From assembly GCA_963784995.1 (NCBI GenBank), contig CAWATZ010000024.1, positions 62,001 through 126,000 of the forward strand: 64,000 nt of DNA. The letters are read 5' to 3'. Origin of the DNA: CAWATZ01 sp963784995. Lineage in GTDB: Bacteria; Planctomycetota; Planctomycetia; Gemmatales; Gemmataceae. This document shows, in pieces, positions 37,695 to 46,430 of this stretch. Below the pieces are notes generated by a model. The model was not told where the DNA came from. It saw only the letters and a list, made by a program, of their open reading frames with translations, and did not search any database. A program made the position numbers and the translations under genes. Each line of letters opens with the position of its first letter. The stretch's first letter is position 1.

Positions 37695-38968
37695 TTACGT
37701 GAACACGCGCTCTCCGAACCGGCTTTTCAGCTTCTTATACGTGGCGGCGCTGATTCTCTTTTTCTTGTAGGAGAAGCCATACAGATTCAGATGCACAAGC
37801 CCGGCGGTGTTCGGTGATTCGAGCAGGGCCTCGGCCCCGGCATCGCTGACGTCGCAGTGCATCAGCACCAGCTCCATCAGGTTGCGCAGGTAAGGAGAGT
37901 CGGCCAGGGCAATTGCTCCTTTGTCGCCGACCGGGTTATCGGTCAGGTCCAGGACGCGCAGGTTGGAAAGGTGGGGGGAAGCTGCCAGATGCTTGACCGC
38001 GAGCGGACCAAGGCGATTGCCCCGGAGATCCAATCGGCGTAAGCCGGACAGGGCAACACACTCCGCTAACGCCTGGATCCCGGGGACCCCTGGGAAGGTC
38101 GCGGCCAGGCCCAGCGACTCCAGCCCGGCGACGACCGGCGAACTGGTCAGCGCCCTGGTCCCCTCGGGGCCCAGCTCGCCGGAAAGATCAAGCTCCGCCA
38201 GACCGTGGAGCAGCGGGGCCTTGAAGATTTCAGCCGGGGTGGGATCGCTCCGCTGGGTTTCCCGGAGGACCAGCCGGCGCAGGCGGTGCGGACCGCCGGC
38301 GCCCGGAGGACGCCGGCCAGGCTCGACCGCCGCAAGACATTGCTTTCCAGTTCCAGCGAGGTCAGCTGGGCAATCAGGGGAGGACGGAACAGGGCCGGCA
38401 GCGCCTCCTGGGCGATGCCGATCGACTCGAATCCCAGGGATGTCAGGTTCCTGGCGTGAGTCGAATCCTGCAGCCGCTGAATCTCGGTTGTCGGCAGATT
38501 GGAAAAGGTGAACGTCAGTCGGCGAATCCGGGCCAGGTGCGGGCTGTCGTACAGGACGGCAAGGACGAGCGGCGCTCGCCGGTACTCGGATTTGACCTTG
38601 AGCGACTGGATCGGAGCCAGCGCGAACAGGGCCTGCGCCTGGGCGACAAAGGTTTCTGGCTTCTCGACTTCAATCCGGGCCGGGAAACCGCGCTCGAACG
38701 CCTGCTTTTGCCACGTGACGCCCTCGGGCAGGGCGGGACAGAGCTTGTCGAAGGCCCGTCCGGTAATCAGGTCCCGTTCGCCGTGCCAGCAACGCAGCCA
38801 GAGCGGATCGTATTCCGGCACCCGGGCCAGCTCGATCTGCGTGCGGATGAAGCGGGCGAGGCCGGCTTCGCCCTGCTCTTCCAGGTAGTCGGCGAAGACC
38901 AGCCGGCAGACGTCGTCGTCAGGCTCTTCCAGGATGGCCCGCAGGAAGCTGGCTCGGGTTGCTGACAT
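37695..38968 (-). CDS. TIGR02996 domain leucine-rich-repeat protein, frameshift near 38300
   Basis: The N-terminus, RASFLRAILEEPDDDVCRLV FADYLEEQG-type, is the TIGR02996 domain found in many Gemmata paralogues. LRR units follow, for example LTSLGFESIGIAQEALPALF. At about 38300 one base is missing after GVLRAPA. The neighbouring frame continues RLRRLVLRE, LAELDLSGELGPEGTRAL, SGLRRLDLRGNRLGPLAVKH and LRVLDLTDNPVGDKGAIAL to the end at 37695. About 425 aa in all. The repeats are ribonuclease-inhibitor-like, a protein-interaction fold. Cytoplasmic (no signal peptide). Confidence 0.78.
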
Positions 38969-39152
38969 GGGAACGCCTCAGCGGTCACGGTCGGGGTTGC
39001 CACACTGTCCTTCAGAGTAGCAGCACTTCGTCGGCGAGGCCATTCCTCATGCCGAGGCATCGCTACCTGGGGAGTGAGCCGGCAGCCGGGCAAGGCGGGG
39101 GCGAGCGTTGCACGAAACGCAGCAGACCGGGGCCGATGAACCCGGCCCGGGG

Positions 39153-39158
39153 TATAAT
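39153..39158 (+). promoter_or_regulatory. possible -10 box upstream of the DUF1501 gene
   Basis: A perfect TATAAT lies 58 bp before the ATG at 39217, but no matching -35 is seen, so the call is tentative. Confidence 0.3.
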
Positions 39159-39216
39159 GTCTACCCACCCGCCCTGACGACCGGGTCAAGGCCCTCGGGC
39201 AGACGAGGAGGAGCGA

Positions 39217-40608
39217 ATGCGGACTGGTCCTTGGGAGTCGAGCGCGGAAAGAAACACCTGGCTGAACCGCCGTCAGCTGCTGCGGGTTGGCGGCCTGGGC
39301 GCGTTCGGGCTCAACCTGGCCCGTCTCTTTCAGGCCGAGGCGGCTGCCCGCGGCGGGGCATCTTCCGCTGCCCCACCGCGCCTGCGGCACTGCATTCTGA
39401 TCTATTACTATGGCGGGCCGAGCCAGCTGGATACCTGGGACCCCAAGCCCGACGCTCCGAGCGAAGTGCGCGGTCCGTTCCGCCCCATTGCCACCACTGT
39501 GCCGGGCGTGCGCATTGGCGAGCACTTGCCGTGCTGCGCCCGCGTCATGCACAAGATGGCCCTCGTTCGCACCCTGCACCATCCGATGCGGAACCACAAT
39601 TCCGCGGCTGTCGAGGCCCTCTGCGGCCGGACGCCGCTGGCCGGCGACGGGGAGCTGCTCGGGGACAACGCCAACAACTTTCCCTGCTACGGTGCGGTCG
39701 TCAGCCGGCAGCTGCCCCGGCTGCGCGACGTCCCTTCCCACGTGGCGCTGCCCCACGTCATGTACAACGTGGTCAAGCTGCCCGGTCAAAGTGCTGGCTT
39801 TCTGGGGTCGGCCTGCAACCCCATCCAGATCACCCGCGATCCCAACGACCCGAAGTTCCGCGTCGATGAGCTGATGCTCCCGGCCGACCTGCCTCTGGGC
39901 CGGCTCGACAGCCGCCAGTCCCTCCTGGAAATGCTCGATCACCAGAAAGTGCGGGCCGAACGGACGGTCGCGGAACGGGCCATGACCGGCTACCAGGAGC
40001 GGGCGCTGCAGCTGCTCCATTCAGCGCCAGTGCGGCGAGCCTTTGACCTTTCTCAGGAAACCGGCAAGCTCCGCGAGCGCTACGGCCGGCACAAGCTCGG
40101 TCAAAGCCTGCTGCTGGCCCGGCGGCTGGTGGAAGCCGGCGTCCGCTTTGTCAACGTCAACGACAAGGTCCGCAATGGCCAGCTGGCCAACTGGGACAGC
40201 CACGAGAACAACTTCGCCCGGCTCAAGGACGATCTGCTGCCGCCGGCCGATCAGTCGCTGGCGGCGCTGCTTGACGACCTGGACGAGCGCGGCCTGCTGC
40301 AATCGACGCTGGTGGTGGCCCTGGCGGAGTTCGGCCGGACGCCGCTCATCAACAAGAAGGCCGGTCGGGACCACTGGCCTGATTGCTTCACTGTCGTGCT
40401 GGCCGGCGGCGGCGTGCGGGGCGGTGCCGTCCACGGCTCCAGCGACCGCATCGGCGCCTTTCCCGCGTCGGACCCCGTCACGCCGGGCGACCTGGCCGCC
40501 ACCCTCTACTTCTGCTTCGGCATCGACCCCGCCATCGAGGTGGAAGACGTGACGGGTCGGCCCTATCGCCTGGCCGAGGGACAACCGCTGCGCCGGCTCT
40601 TCACGTAG
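39217..40608 (+). CDS. DUF1501 domain protein
   Basis: A 463-aa protein with a strong GAGGAGGAG ribosome-binding site. The N-terminus has NRRQLLRVGGLGAFGLNLAR (Tat-like RRQLLR). DUF1501 motifs: CILIYYYGGPSQLDTWDPKP, VRTLHHPMRNHNSAAVEAL, VNVNDKVRNGQLANWDSHEN, VVALAEFGRTPLINKKAGRD and a FCFGIDPAIEVEDVTGRPY tail. It is more complete than the shorter paralogue at 210. No DUF1553 partner is adjacent. The gene ends overlapping the convergent alcohol dehydrogenase by 8 bp. Confidence 0.9.
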   Translation: MRTGPWESSAERNTWLNRRQLLRVGGLGAFGLNLARLFQAEAAARGGASSAAPPRLRHCILIYYYGGPSQLDTWDPKPDAPSEVRGPFRPIATTVPGVRIGEHLPCCARVMHKMALVRTLHHPMRNHNSAAVEALCGRTPLAGDGELLGDNANNFPCYGAVVSRQLPRLRDVPSHVALPHVMYNVVKLPGQSAGFLGSACNPIQITRDPNDPKFRVDELMLPADLPLGRLDSRQSLLEMLDHQKVRAERTVAERAMTGYQERALQLLHSAPVRRAFDLSQETGKLRERYGRHKLGQSLLLARRLVEAGVRFVNVNDKVRNGQLANWDSHENNFARLKDDLLPPADQSLAALLDDLDERGLLQSTLVVALAEFGRTPLINKKAGRDHWPDCFTVVLAGGGVRGGAVHGSSDRIGAFPASDPVTPGDLAATLYFCFGIDPAIEVEDVTGRPYRLAEGQPLRRLFT

Positions 40609-41641
40609 ACCGGGCTTCCTGGCCCGTCCGCCCGATGGTCAGGACGACTCGAAACCGCGCCTTGCCGCTCATCATGCGGTCGTAGGCCTCGGCGACCCGC
40701 TCCAGCGGGAAGGTTTCATTCATTGAGCGCACGCCGGTGCGCGCGCTGAAGACCAGAGTGTCCTCGGAATCGATCGAGGTCCCGGAATACCAGCCCTTCA
40801 CCGAGCGGCAGCCCGAGAGCAGGAACAGGGGCGACACCTGCATCGAGGGCGCCGCTCCGATGACCAGCAGCGTGCCGTTGACGGCGAGGCCGCCCTGGAC
40901 GGCGCTCATGGCCTCGCCACTGGTCACGGTTGCCACAATGGCCGCGGCGCCGCCCAGCTTTTGCAGCGCTGCCGCGGGGTCCTCCGCCTGGCTATCGACG
41001 TAGGCCGCGGCACCCAGCTGCCGGGCGAGGGGTCCCTTGTCCTTGCCGCGGGCGATGGCCACGGTGTGAAAGCCCATTTTCGCGGCGTACTGAACCCCGA
41101 GGTGCCCAAGCCCGCCCAGGCCGTGGACGGCGACGACGTCGCCCGGGCGGGCACCGCTGTTCCGCAGGGCGTTGAACGTGGTCACGCCGGCGCACATCAG
41201 CGGGGCCGCCTCGCTGGCCGGGAGATCGGCCGGCATCCGCGCCACCGAGCTGGCGGGGGCGATCACGTATTCGCCGTAGCCGCCGTCAAAGCTGATCCCG
41301 GTCACCTGACCGGTCTCGCAGGCGAAGAAGTGCCCGCGCCGGCAGTGGTTGCAATGCCCGCAATAGCCGCCGTGCCAGCCGACGCCCACCCGCTCGCCGG
41401 GCTTCCAGCCGGTCACGCCAGGACCGACCGCATCGATGACCCCGGCGACCTCGTGACCGGGGACACGAGGATACTGAATTCCCGGAAACTGTCCTTCCTT
41501 CACAAACGAATCGCTGTGGCAGACGCCACACGCCAGCACCTTGATCCGGACCGTTCCGGCTCCTGGCTCGGGGATCGGCCGTTCTTCCATTTCAAATGGG
41601 CCATTGGGGCGCGAAACCTGTGCCACGCGCATTGTCGCCAT
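40601..41641 (-). CDS. zinc-dependent alcohol dehydrogenase
   Basis: The 346-aa enzyme shows all MDR landmarks: LACGVCHSDSFVKEG (catalytic zinc Cys), PGHEVAGVIDAVGPGVTGW, the structural-zinc loop CGHCNHCRRGHFFAC, and the NAD(P)-binding VVAVHGLGGLGHLGVQYA. It should oxidise alcohols or reduce aldehydes in the cytoplasm. The FFACE/TGISFDGGYGEY section fits the AdhA/CAD-like group. It is the last gene of the minus-strand series beginning at OsmC, 45 bp after the disulfide reductase, which suggests a shared aldehyde/redox-stress role. Confidence 0.92.
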   Translation of the reverse strand: MATMRVAQVSRPNGPFEMEERPIPEPGAGTVRIKVLACGVCHSDSFVKEGQFPGIQYPRVPGHEVAGVIDAVGPGVTGWKPGERVGVGWHGGYCGHCNHCRRGHFFACETGQVTGISFDGGYGEYVIAPASSVARMPADLPASEAAPLMCAGVTTFNALRNSGARPGDVVAVHGLGGLGHLGVQYAAKMGFHTVAIARGKDKGPLARQLGAAAYVDSQAEDPAAALQKLGGAAAIVATVTSGEAMSAVQGGLAVNGTLLVIGAAPSMQVSPLFLLSGCRSVKGWYSGTSIDSEDTLVFSARTGVRSMNETFPLERVAEAYDRMMSGKARFRVVLTIGRTGQEARST

Positions 41642-41686
41642 GAGATTCCTCCAATGGGTTTCCAGGTATCCAGTTGAGCGACTGAA

Positions 41687-43087
41687 TTATTGACCGCTCC
41701 TCGGCGGCACCTCGGCAAAGAGCGCGTTGAGGCCTTCCGCCATCGTCGGGTGCGCATAAATGGCGTCGCGCACTCCTGTGAAGGGCATACCCGCCAGCAT
41801 CGCCGTCTGCACCACAGCCATCACTTCTCCGGCCTCCGGGCCGAACATCGTGAAGCCCAGGATGCGGTCGGTCCGCGCCTCCATGAGCGCCTTCATGAAG
41901 CCGCGTGTCTCCCCTAACGTCCGCGTCCGAAGCACGGCTCCCATTGGCAATTTCGCGATGCGCACCACCACGCCCTGGCGCCGGGCTTCGGCCTCGTTCA
42001 GGCCAACCCGCGCCAGCTGCGGGTCCGTGAACAGACAGAAGGGGATGAGCCGGTCGCGCGTCGTCCGCTTCCCCCCGGCCAGGTTGTCGCGGATCACCCG
42101 AAAGTCGTCCTCGGAGACGTGCGTGAACTGGGGACTGCCGGCGCACTCGCCGATGGCCCAGACGTTCGGCGCACTCGTCTCCAGGCGGTCGTTGACCTGG
42201 ATATAGCCGCGCCCATCGAGCTTCACGCCGAGGACGTCCAGGCCAATCCCCGCGGTGTTGGGAGTGCGTCCCGTCGCCGCCAGGATGTCGCTGCCTTCGA
42301 GCAGCCTCTCGCCTTGAGGCGTCCGCACCTTCAGACGCACGCTCTCTCCAGACCGGCCCTCGACCTGGAGCGCCTCGGCCGAAAGGAGGATCTCGATCCC
42401 TTCGTCGGCGCAGAGTTGCCCAATGGCCTCCGCAACGTCGGGGTCCTCTCGGCCGAGAAGCTGAGGCCCGTGCTGGACCACCGTCACCCGGCTGCCGAAA
42501 CGACGGTAAGCCTGTGCCAGTTCAAGGCCAACATAGCCGCCGCCGAACACGATCAGGTGCGCGGGCAACCGATCGAGTTCGAGCGCCTCGATGTGCGTCA
42601 GCGGCCTGGCGTCCGCGAGGCCGGGGACGGGTGGGATCGTCGCATGGGTCCCCACGTTGAGGAACATCCGCTCGCCTGTCAGCACCTGCGTGCCGCCGTC
42701 GCGCAAACGCACCTCAAGCGTTTTCGGCGCCACGAACCGCCCTTCTCCCAGGATCAGTTCGGCGCCGCTCTTCTTGTACAATTCCAGGTGCAGAGCGACC
42801 AGCCCCTCGACCATCTCGCGCTTGCGCTGACGCACTTTTGCCATGTCAACCACGGTGGAGCCCGTCACGACCCCGAACTGGGCGGCATGGTGCAGCAAGT
42901 CGGCGACCTTGGCGCTCCAGATTTCGTTCTTGCTGGGCAGGCAGGCGATGTTCGGGCAGGAGCCGCCGATCCAGCGGCGCTCGACGACCGCCACGCGGCG
43001 GCCGGAACTCGCCAGGTGCCAGGCCAGCAACTTGCCGCCCGCTCCGCTGCCAAGCACGAGGTCTTCGTACGCTTTCGGCTGAGCCAT
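41687..43087 (-). CDS. FAD-dependent pyridine-nucleotide disulfide oxidoreductase (mercuric-reductase-like)
   Basis: Of two ATGs I chose 43087 (MAQPKAYEDLVLGSGAGGKL), because GGAG is seven bases before it and only adjacent to the other. The protein has 466 aa: an FAD motif, the redox-active pair GGSCPNIACLPSK (C44 and C49), NAD motif LIVFGGGYVGLELAQAYRRF, ILAATGRTPNT and a dimerisation domain (AYAHPTMAEGLNALF-type; the window reads IYAHPTMAEGLNAL) with the catalytic His. No MerA-type N-terminal domain or C-terminal Cys pair is present, so mercury reduction is unlikely. Substrate unknown. Confidence 0.88.
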   Translation of the reverse strand: MAQPKAYEDLVLGSGAGGKLLAWHLASSGRRVAVVERRWIGGSCPNIACLPSKNEIWSAKVADLLHHAAQFGVVTGSTVVDMAKVRQRKREMVEGLVALHLELYKKSGAELILGEGRFVAPKTLEVRLRDGGTQVLTGERMFLNVGTHATIPPVPGLADARPLTHIEALELDRLPAHLIVFGGGYVGLELAQAYRRFGSRVTVVQHGPQLLGREDPDVAEAIGQLCADEGIEILLSAEALQVEGRSGESVRLKVRTPQGERLLEGSDILAATGRTPNTAGIGLDVLGVKLDGRGYIQVNDRLETSAPNVWAIGECAGSPQFTHVSEDDFRVIRDNLAGGKRTTRDRLIPFCLFTDPQLARVGLNEAEARRQGVVVRIAKLPMGAVLRTRTLGETRGFMKALMEARTDRILGFTMFGPEAGEVMAVVQTAMLAGMPFTGVRDAIYAHPTMAEGLNALFAEVPPRSGQ

Positions 43088-43218
43088 GGTCATCTCCTTT
43101 GATGGACCTCACCTGTCGGGGCACCCGCAGGCGGGTCGGCCGGCATGGATCTGGAAGCGGCCACGGACCCTGACCGGCGGCAGGGCCCGTGTCCGTCACC
43201 AGTGGCTTTGTATCCGAA

Positions 43219-43971
43219 TCACCGATAACCGCCAGCAATGTGGAGCGTCTCGCCGGTGATCCAGCTGGACTCGTCCGAGGCCAGGAACACGGCGGCCGGC
43301 CCAATGTCGCCCGGCTGACCGATTCGACCAAGCGGCGTTTGGGCCTCGACCTGCTTGCGGAAGTCGCTATCGCTGATCCCGGCCGCATGCACCCCTTCGG
43401 TCTCGACCATGCCGGGGTTGATCGCATTGACACGGACCTGGCGCGGTCCCAGTTCCTTGGCCAGCGACCGGGTCACGGCGTCCACGGCAGCCTTGGTCGC
43501 ACTGTAGACCGAGGCGTTCGCTGGCGCCGACGTGCTGGCCGCCGAACTGAGGTTGATGATGCTGCCCCCGGCCGGGCCAAAGTATTTGACCGCCTCCTGG
43601 GTGGCGAGGATCAGGCCCAGCACGTTCAGATCGAACTGCTTGTGGAAATGTTCGGGCGTCACCGCTTCCAGAGGAGCGAACTCGTAGATGCCGGCGTTGT
43701 TGACGAGGATGTCGAGCGGGCCGAACGCTTTTTTCGCCTCGGCGAACAGGCGGCGAATGTCGGCCGGTTTCGCCACGTCGGCCTGGACGGCGACCGCCCT
43801 GCCGCCCTTGCCTGTAATCTCGGCAACGACACGGTCGGCGCCTTGCTTGCTGGAAGCATAGTTGACGACCACGGCCGCACCCTCTTCAGCCAGGTGCCTG
43901 GCGATGGCGGCGCCGATGCCCTTGGACGCGCCGGTGACGACGGCGACTTTGCCTGAAAGCCTGTGAGACAT
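43219..43971 (-). CDS. SDR family oxidoreductase (FabG/glucose dehydrogenase-like)
   Basis: Starting at ATG 43971 (MSHRLSGKVAVVTGASKGIG), the 250-aa protein has the TGASKGIGAAIA cofactor loop, VNYASSKQGADRVV (a pattern favouring NADP), DILVNNAGIYEF, catalytic SSAAS and YSATKAAVDAVTRSLAKEL (Tyr/Lys), and VNAINPGMVETEG. The classical SDR size and an intact triad suggest an active 3-oxoacyl or sugar-alcohol reductase. It lies between the small protein gene and the disulfide reductase on the same strand. A hairpin (44012-44100) precedes it, so it may have its own transcript. Confidence 0.9.
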   Translation of the reverse strand: MSHRLSGKVAVVTGASKGIGAAIARHLAEEGAAVVVNYASSKQGADRVVAEITGKGGRAVAVQADVAKPADIRRLFAEAKKAFGPLDILVNNAGIYEFAPLEAVTPEHFHKQFDLNVLGLILATQEAVKYFGPAGGSIINLSSAASTSAPANASVYSATKAAVDAVTRSLAKELGPRQVRVNAINPGMVETEGVHAAGISDSDFRKQVEAQTPLGRIGQPGDIGPAAVFLASDESSWITGETLHIAGGYR

Positions 43972-44011
43972 GGTCTTGCTCCTGTGAATGGATTGACTTC
44001 TGACCTCTGAC

Positions 44012-44100
44012 GTAGGACGGCTCTCCCTGCGCCAGTTGCGCTCCGGCACGCAGGCGTGCCTGCGCTTCGCCGTCCGGACGGCTCGGGAGAGCCGTCCTAC
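44012..44100. repeat. inverted repeat with nested palindrome
   Basis: Outer arms GTAGGACGGCTCTCCC (44012-44027) and its complement (44085-44100) enclose an inner palindrome, GGCACGCAGGCGTGCC. It separates the sigma-54-driven STAS and small genes from the SDR gene and could limit read-through. Confidence 0.85.
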
Positions 44101-44141
44101 CTCTTTGGTTTCAAACGCCCCTGGGGCCTGCCTGGTCGCGA

Positions 44142-44345
44142 TCAGCGTGAAGAGGAAATCAGTCCCCTGGCCACATCACGCTGTTCCCACTTCTGGACCG
44201 TCTGAGCCATCGCCCGCCAGAGATCCAGTTCCAGGTCGAGCCAGTTCTCGCCCCCCTTGTGCCGCAGCGCGATGGGATAGGCGGCCTCGGTCAACTCCGC
44301 GACGAGATCGTCGAAGCCAGGGCCGTGTTGAAGTTCCCGTGCCAT
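44142..44345 (-). CDS. small conserved protein of the LDLELDLWRA type (67 aa)
   Basis: The start at ATG 44345 has AAAGGA seven bases upstream. The sequence MARELQHGPGFDDLVAELTE, AAYPIALRHKGGENWLDLEL and DLWRAMAQTVQKW shows a short amphipathic helix and a conserved acidic-aromatic LELDLWRA box. A similar box (VELRLWHALEAE) is in the protein at 50683-51012, so the two may be distant relatives. It follows the STAS gene by 16 bp and should be cotranscribed from the sigma-54 promoter. Function unknown. Confidence 0.7.
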   Translation of the reverse strand: MARELQHGPGFDDLVAELTEAAYPIALRHKGGENWLDLELDLWRAMAQTVQKWEQRDVARGLISSSR

Positions 44346-44361
44346 GATCGTTCCTTTCTTC

Positions 44362-44646
44362 TCAACGCAATTTGCCACGTGCATTTTGAACCTCCGCAAT
44401 GACTGCTTTCATCTGACAGTCGATCGCGACCAGCTGGGCACCTTGCCGATACAGGTCCGCCAGCAACTCCACCCCCGCAGCGTCCACGTACGTCACTGCC
44501 CGCAGATCGACGTGGACCGTGCGCTTGCCGTCGGCTGGAGTCCTCAGCCAGCAATCTCGGAGTGCCGTCACCCACGGTCCGACCAGTCTTCCCTCAAGCT
44601 GAAAGGTGAGCGATTCGGCAGTGGCGTGTGTAGTGATCCGAAGCAT
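44362..44646 (-). CDS. STAS domain protein (anti-sigma-factor-antagonist-like)
   Basis: The ATG at 44646 follows GAAGGAGACG, a good ribosome-binding site, and lies about 20 nt after the expected start of sigma-54 transcription. The 94 aa make a single STAS domain: SLTFQLEGRLVGPWVTALRD, TVHVDLRAVTYVDAAGVELL and GAQLVAIDCQMKAVIAE. In SpoIIAA-like proteins the loop is DSSG with a phosphorylated Ser. Here it is DAAG, so the usual phosphoacceptor is missing. It is probably a constitutively binding partner or structural adaptor (inference). First gene after the promoter, just downstream of the sigma-54 activator gene. Confidence 0.82.
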   Translation of the reverse strand: MLRITTHATAESLTFQLEGRLVGPWVTALRDCWLRTPADGKRTVHVDLRAVTYVDAAGVELLADLYRQGAQLVAIDCQMKAVIAEVQNARGKLR

Positions 44647-44677
44647 GGCCGTCTCCTTCTTTGACGGGTGTAGTAAA

Positions 44678-44693
44678 AGCACGCCTGGTGCCA
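44678..44693 (-). promoter_or_regulatory. sigma-54 (-24/-12) promoter of the STAS operon
   Basis: On the minus strand TGGCACCAGGCGTGCT fits the TGGCACGNNNNTTGCW consensus at 10 of 12 defined positions, with intact GG and GC at the required 10-bp spacing. It ends 31 bp before the STAS ATG and lies 145 bp downstream of the sigma-54 activator gene. Confidence 0.75.
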
Positions 44694-44769
44694 AAAACGG
44701 GGCGTGCCGGGAACTTTGTCGTAACCAGTTACGTTTCAAAGACTTGTGAATGTGGAGAATGAAGGGCTT

Positions 44770-44837
44770 GTCGGCCAGTGGTGTCCAGTGCCGACGAAGG
44801 AAGTGCCATCGGGCCGGCAGATGCCGACAGTTCGGCA
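44770..44837 (-). promoter_or_regulatory. candidate upstream activator sites for the sigma-54 operon
   Basis: Two dyads share a TGCCGA/TCGGCA half-site: GTCGGC-N14-GCCGAC (44770-44795) and TGCCGA-CAGT-TCGGCA (44822-44837). They lie about 100-170 bp upstream of the predicted transcription start, the usual position for sigma-54 activator binding, and just after the stop of the activator gene. They could instead be part of its terminator, although no T-run follows. Confidence 0.5.
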
Positions 44838-46430
44838 CTATTGTGGGCGGGAGATGCCGAGCTTTTTCATCTTGGATTGCAGGGTCGTTCGTTTCATGCC
44901 GAGCCGGGCGGCGGCACCCCTGGGACCGCCCAGCACCCAGTCGGTTTCGCGCAGGGTTCGCAAGATGTGCTCGCGCTCGGCATCCGCCAGGGAGACGTGG
45001 CCAGGCCGCTTGCCGTCGGACTCCGGCGTGGCTTGCGCAGCGGCGGCCTGCAAATCGGCCACGGGAACTTGCAGCGTTGTTCCCGGACTGAGGATCACCG
45101 CCCTCTCGATGACGTTCTCCAATTCGCGGACGTTGCCCGGCCAGGGATAGCGGACCAGAGCGTCCATTGCCTCGGCGGGAATGGTCTCCATCCCCCGGCC
45201 CATCCGCCGGGCGAACTTCTGCGTGAAATGACGGACCAGCCGGGGTATGTCCTCGGGACGCTCGCGCAAGGGCGGCAGCTGGATCGGGAACACGTTCAGG
45301 CGGTAATAGAGGTCACTGCGGAATTCTCCGTCCCGGACCATGCCCGGCAAATCGCGATTGGTGGCCGCCACCATGCGGACCCGGACCCGGATCGTCCTGG
45401 TGCTGCCCAGACGCTCGAACTCCTGTTCCTGCAGGACGCGCAGCAGCTTGGGTTGCAGTTCCAGGGGAATGTCGCCCACCTCGTCCAGGAACAGCGTCCC
45501 CTGATGCGCCAGCTCAAAGCGGCCAACTTTCTGGGCGATGGCCCCGGTGAAGGCGCCTTTCTCGTGGCCGAACAGCTCACTTTCGAGCAGGCCGGAGGGG
45601 ATGGCGGCACAGTTCAGTTTGACGAAAGTGCGCTGCCGGGCGGGGCTTAACTGATGCAGGGCGCGGGCAATCAGTTCCTTGCCCGTGCCGGTTTCGCCAT
45701 GAACGAGCACGGTGGACTCGGTGGGCGCGACCGTCTCCACCGCTTTCAAGACGCGCCGCAAGGCGGCGCTTTCGCCGACAATGTCCTCGAAATGGTTCTC
45801 GATCCGGATCTCCTCTTCCAGATATACCTTCTCCTTTTCCAAGCGCTCCTTGAGTTGCTCGATGTACTCGAACGCCAGGGCATTTTCAAAGGCGACGGCC
45901 ACCTGATTGGCAAGTCGCCGCAAAAAATCGAGGTCCGCGTCGGCGTAGGCGCCCTGCGCCTTCGACGCGAAGACCAGCGTACCCAGGCGCCGCCGGGCGG
46001 TGGTCAGCGGCAGGATGCAAACACTGTTGGCGCCCAGCGGCTGGACGCACTGCAGGTAGCGCGGCCAGCGCGCGGCCTCGGCCAGGCTGGACAGGATCAG
46101 CGGTTGCTGGGTCTGCACGACCAGGCCGCCCGGGTCGTCTTCGACCGCAAACGCCACCGGAGGTTCAATCGGCAACGGTTCGGAGTGATCGAACACGTGC
46201 CGGTGCATCAGGTTGTTTTCGGGGTCGTGCCGGACCAGCACGACAAAATCGAACCGGACCACCTCGCGCAGCCGGCCGGCCAGATCGTGCAGCAGCGACT
46301 GCAAATCACGGTGCGCCACGATCGCTTCGGCAACTGCCAGCAGAGTCTGGTACTGCTGACACGTGGCCAGCGTCCTTGTTGTCGCCGAAGGCTGGTTCAC
46401 GCAGAAGACCCCGTCCTGGTGGTTGCTCAC
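44838..46430 (-). CDS. GAF - AAA+ - Fis sigma-54 transcriptional activator
   Basis: The start is the GTG at 46430, whose GTGA overlaps the OsmC stop. This gives 530 aa. Residues 30-185 form a GAF sensor (LLAVAEAIVAHRDLQSLLHD, RFDFVVLVRHDP), and a coiled coil follows. The AAA+ domain has Walker A GETGTGKE (about 243), the sigma-54 contact loop GAFTGA (about 292), Walker B GTLFLDEVGDIP (about 315) and the arginine-finger region. A Fis-type helix-turn-helix (GAAARLGMKRTTLQSKMKKL) ends the protein. No receiver domain, so a small ligand or redox signal at GAF probably controls it. The nearest sigma-54 promoter is 145 bp downstream. Confidence 0.93.
   Translation of the reverse strand: MSNHQDGVFCVNQPSATTRTLATCQQYQTLLAVAEAIVAHRDLQSLLHDLAGRLREVVRFDFVVLVRHDPENNLMHRHVFDHSEPLPIEPPVAFAVEDDPGGLVVQTQQPLILSSLAEAARWPRYLQCVQPLGANSVCILPLTTARRRLGTLVFASKAQGAYADADLDFLRRLANQVAVAFENALAFEYIEQLKERLEKEKVYLEEEIRIENHFEDIVGESAALRRVLKAVETVAPTESTVLVHGETGTGKELIARALHQLSPARQRTFVKLNCAAIPSGLLESELFGHEKGAFTGAIAQKVGRFELAHQGTLFLDEVGDIPLELQPKLLRVLQEQEFERLGSTRTIRVRVRMVAATNRDLPGMVRDGEFRSDLYYRLNVFPIQLPPLRERPEDIPRLVRHFTQKFARRMGRGMETIPAEAMDALVRYPWPGNVRELENVIERAVILSPGTTLQVPVADLQAAAAQATPESDGKRPGHVSLADAEREHILRTLRETDWVLGGPRGAAARLGMKRTTLQSKMKKLGISRPQ

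Noticed and set aside
41687..43087. Mercuric reductase
   Set aside because: Lacks the heavy-metal-associated N-terminal domain, the C-terminal cysteine pair and any mer neighbour, so only the wider flavoprotein family is supported.
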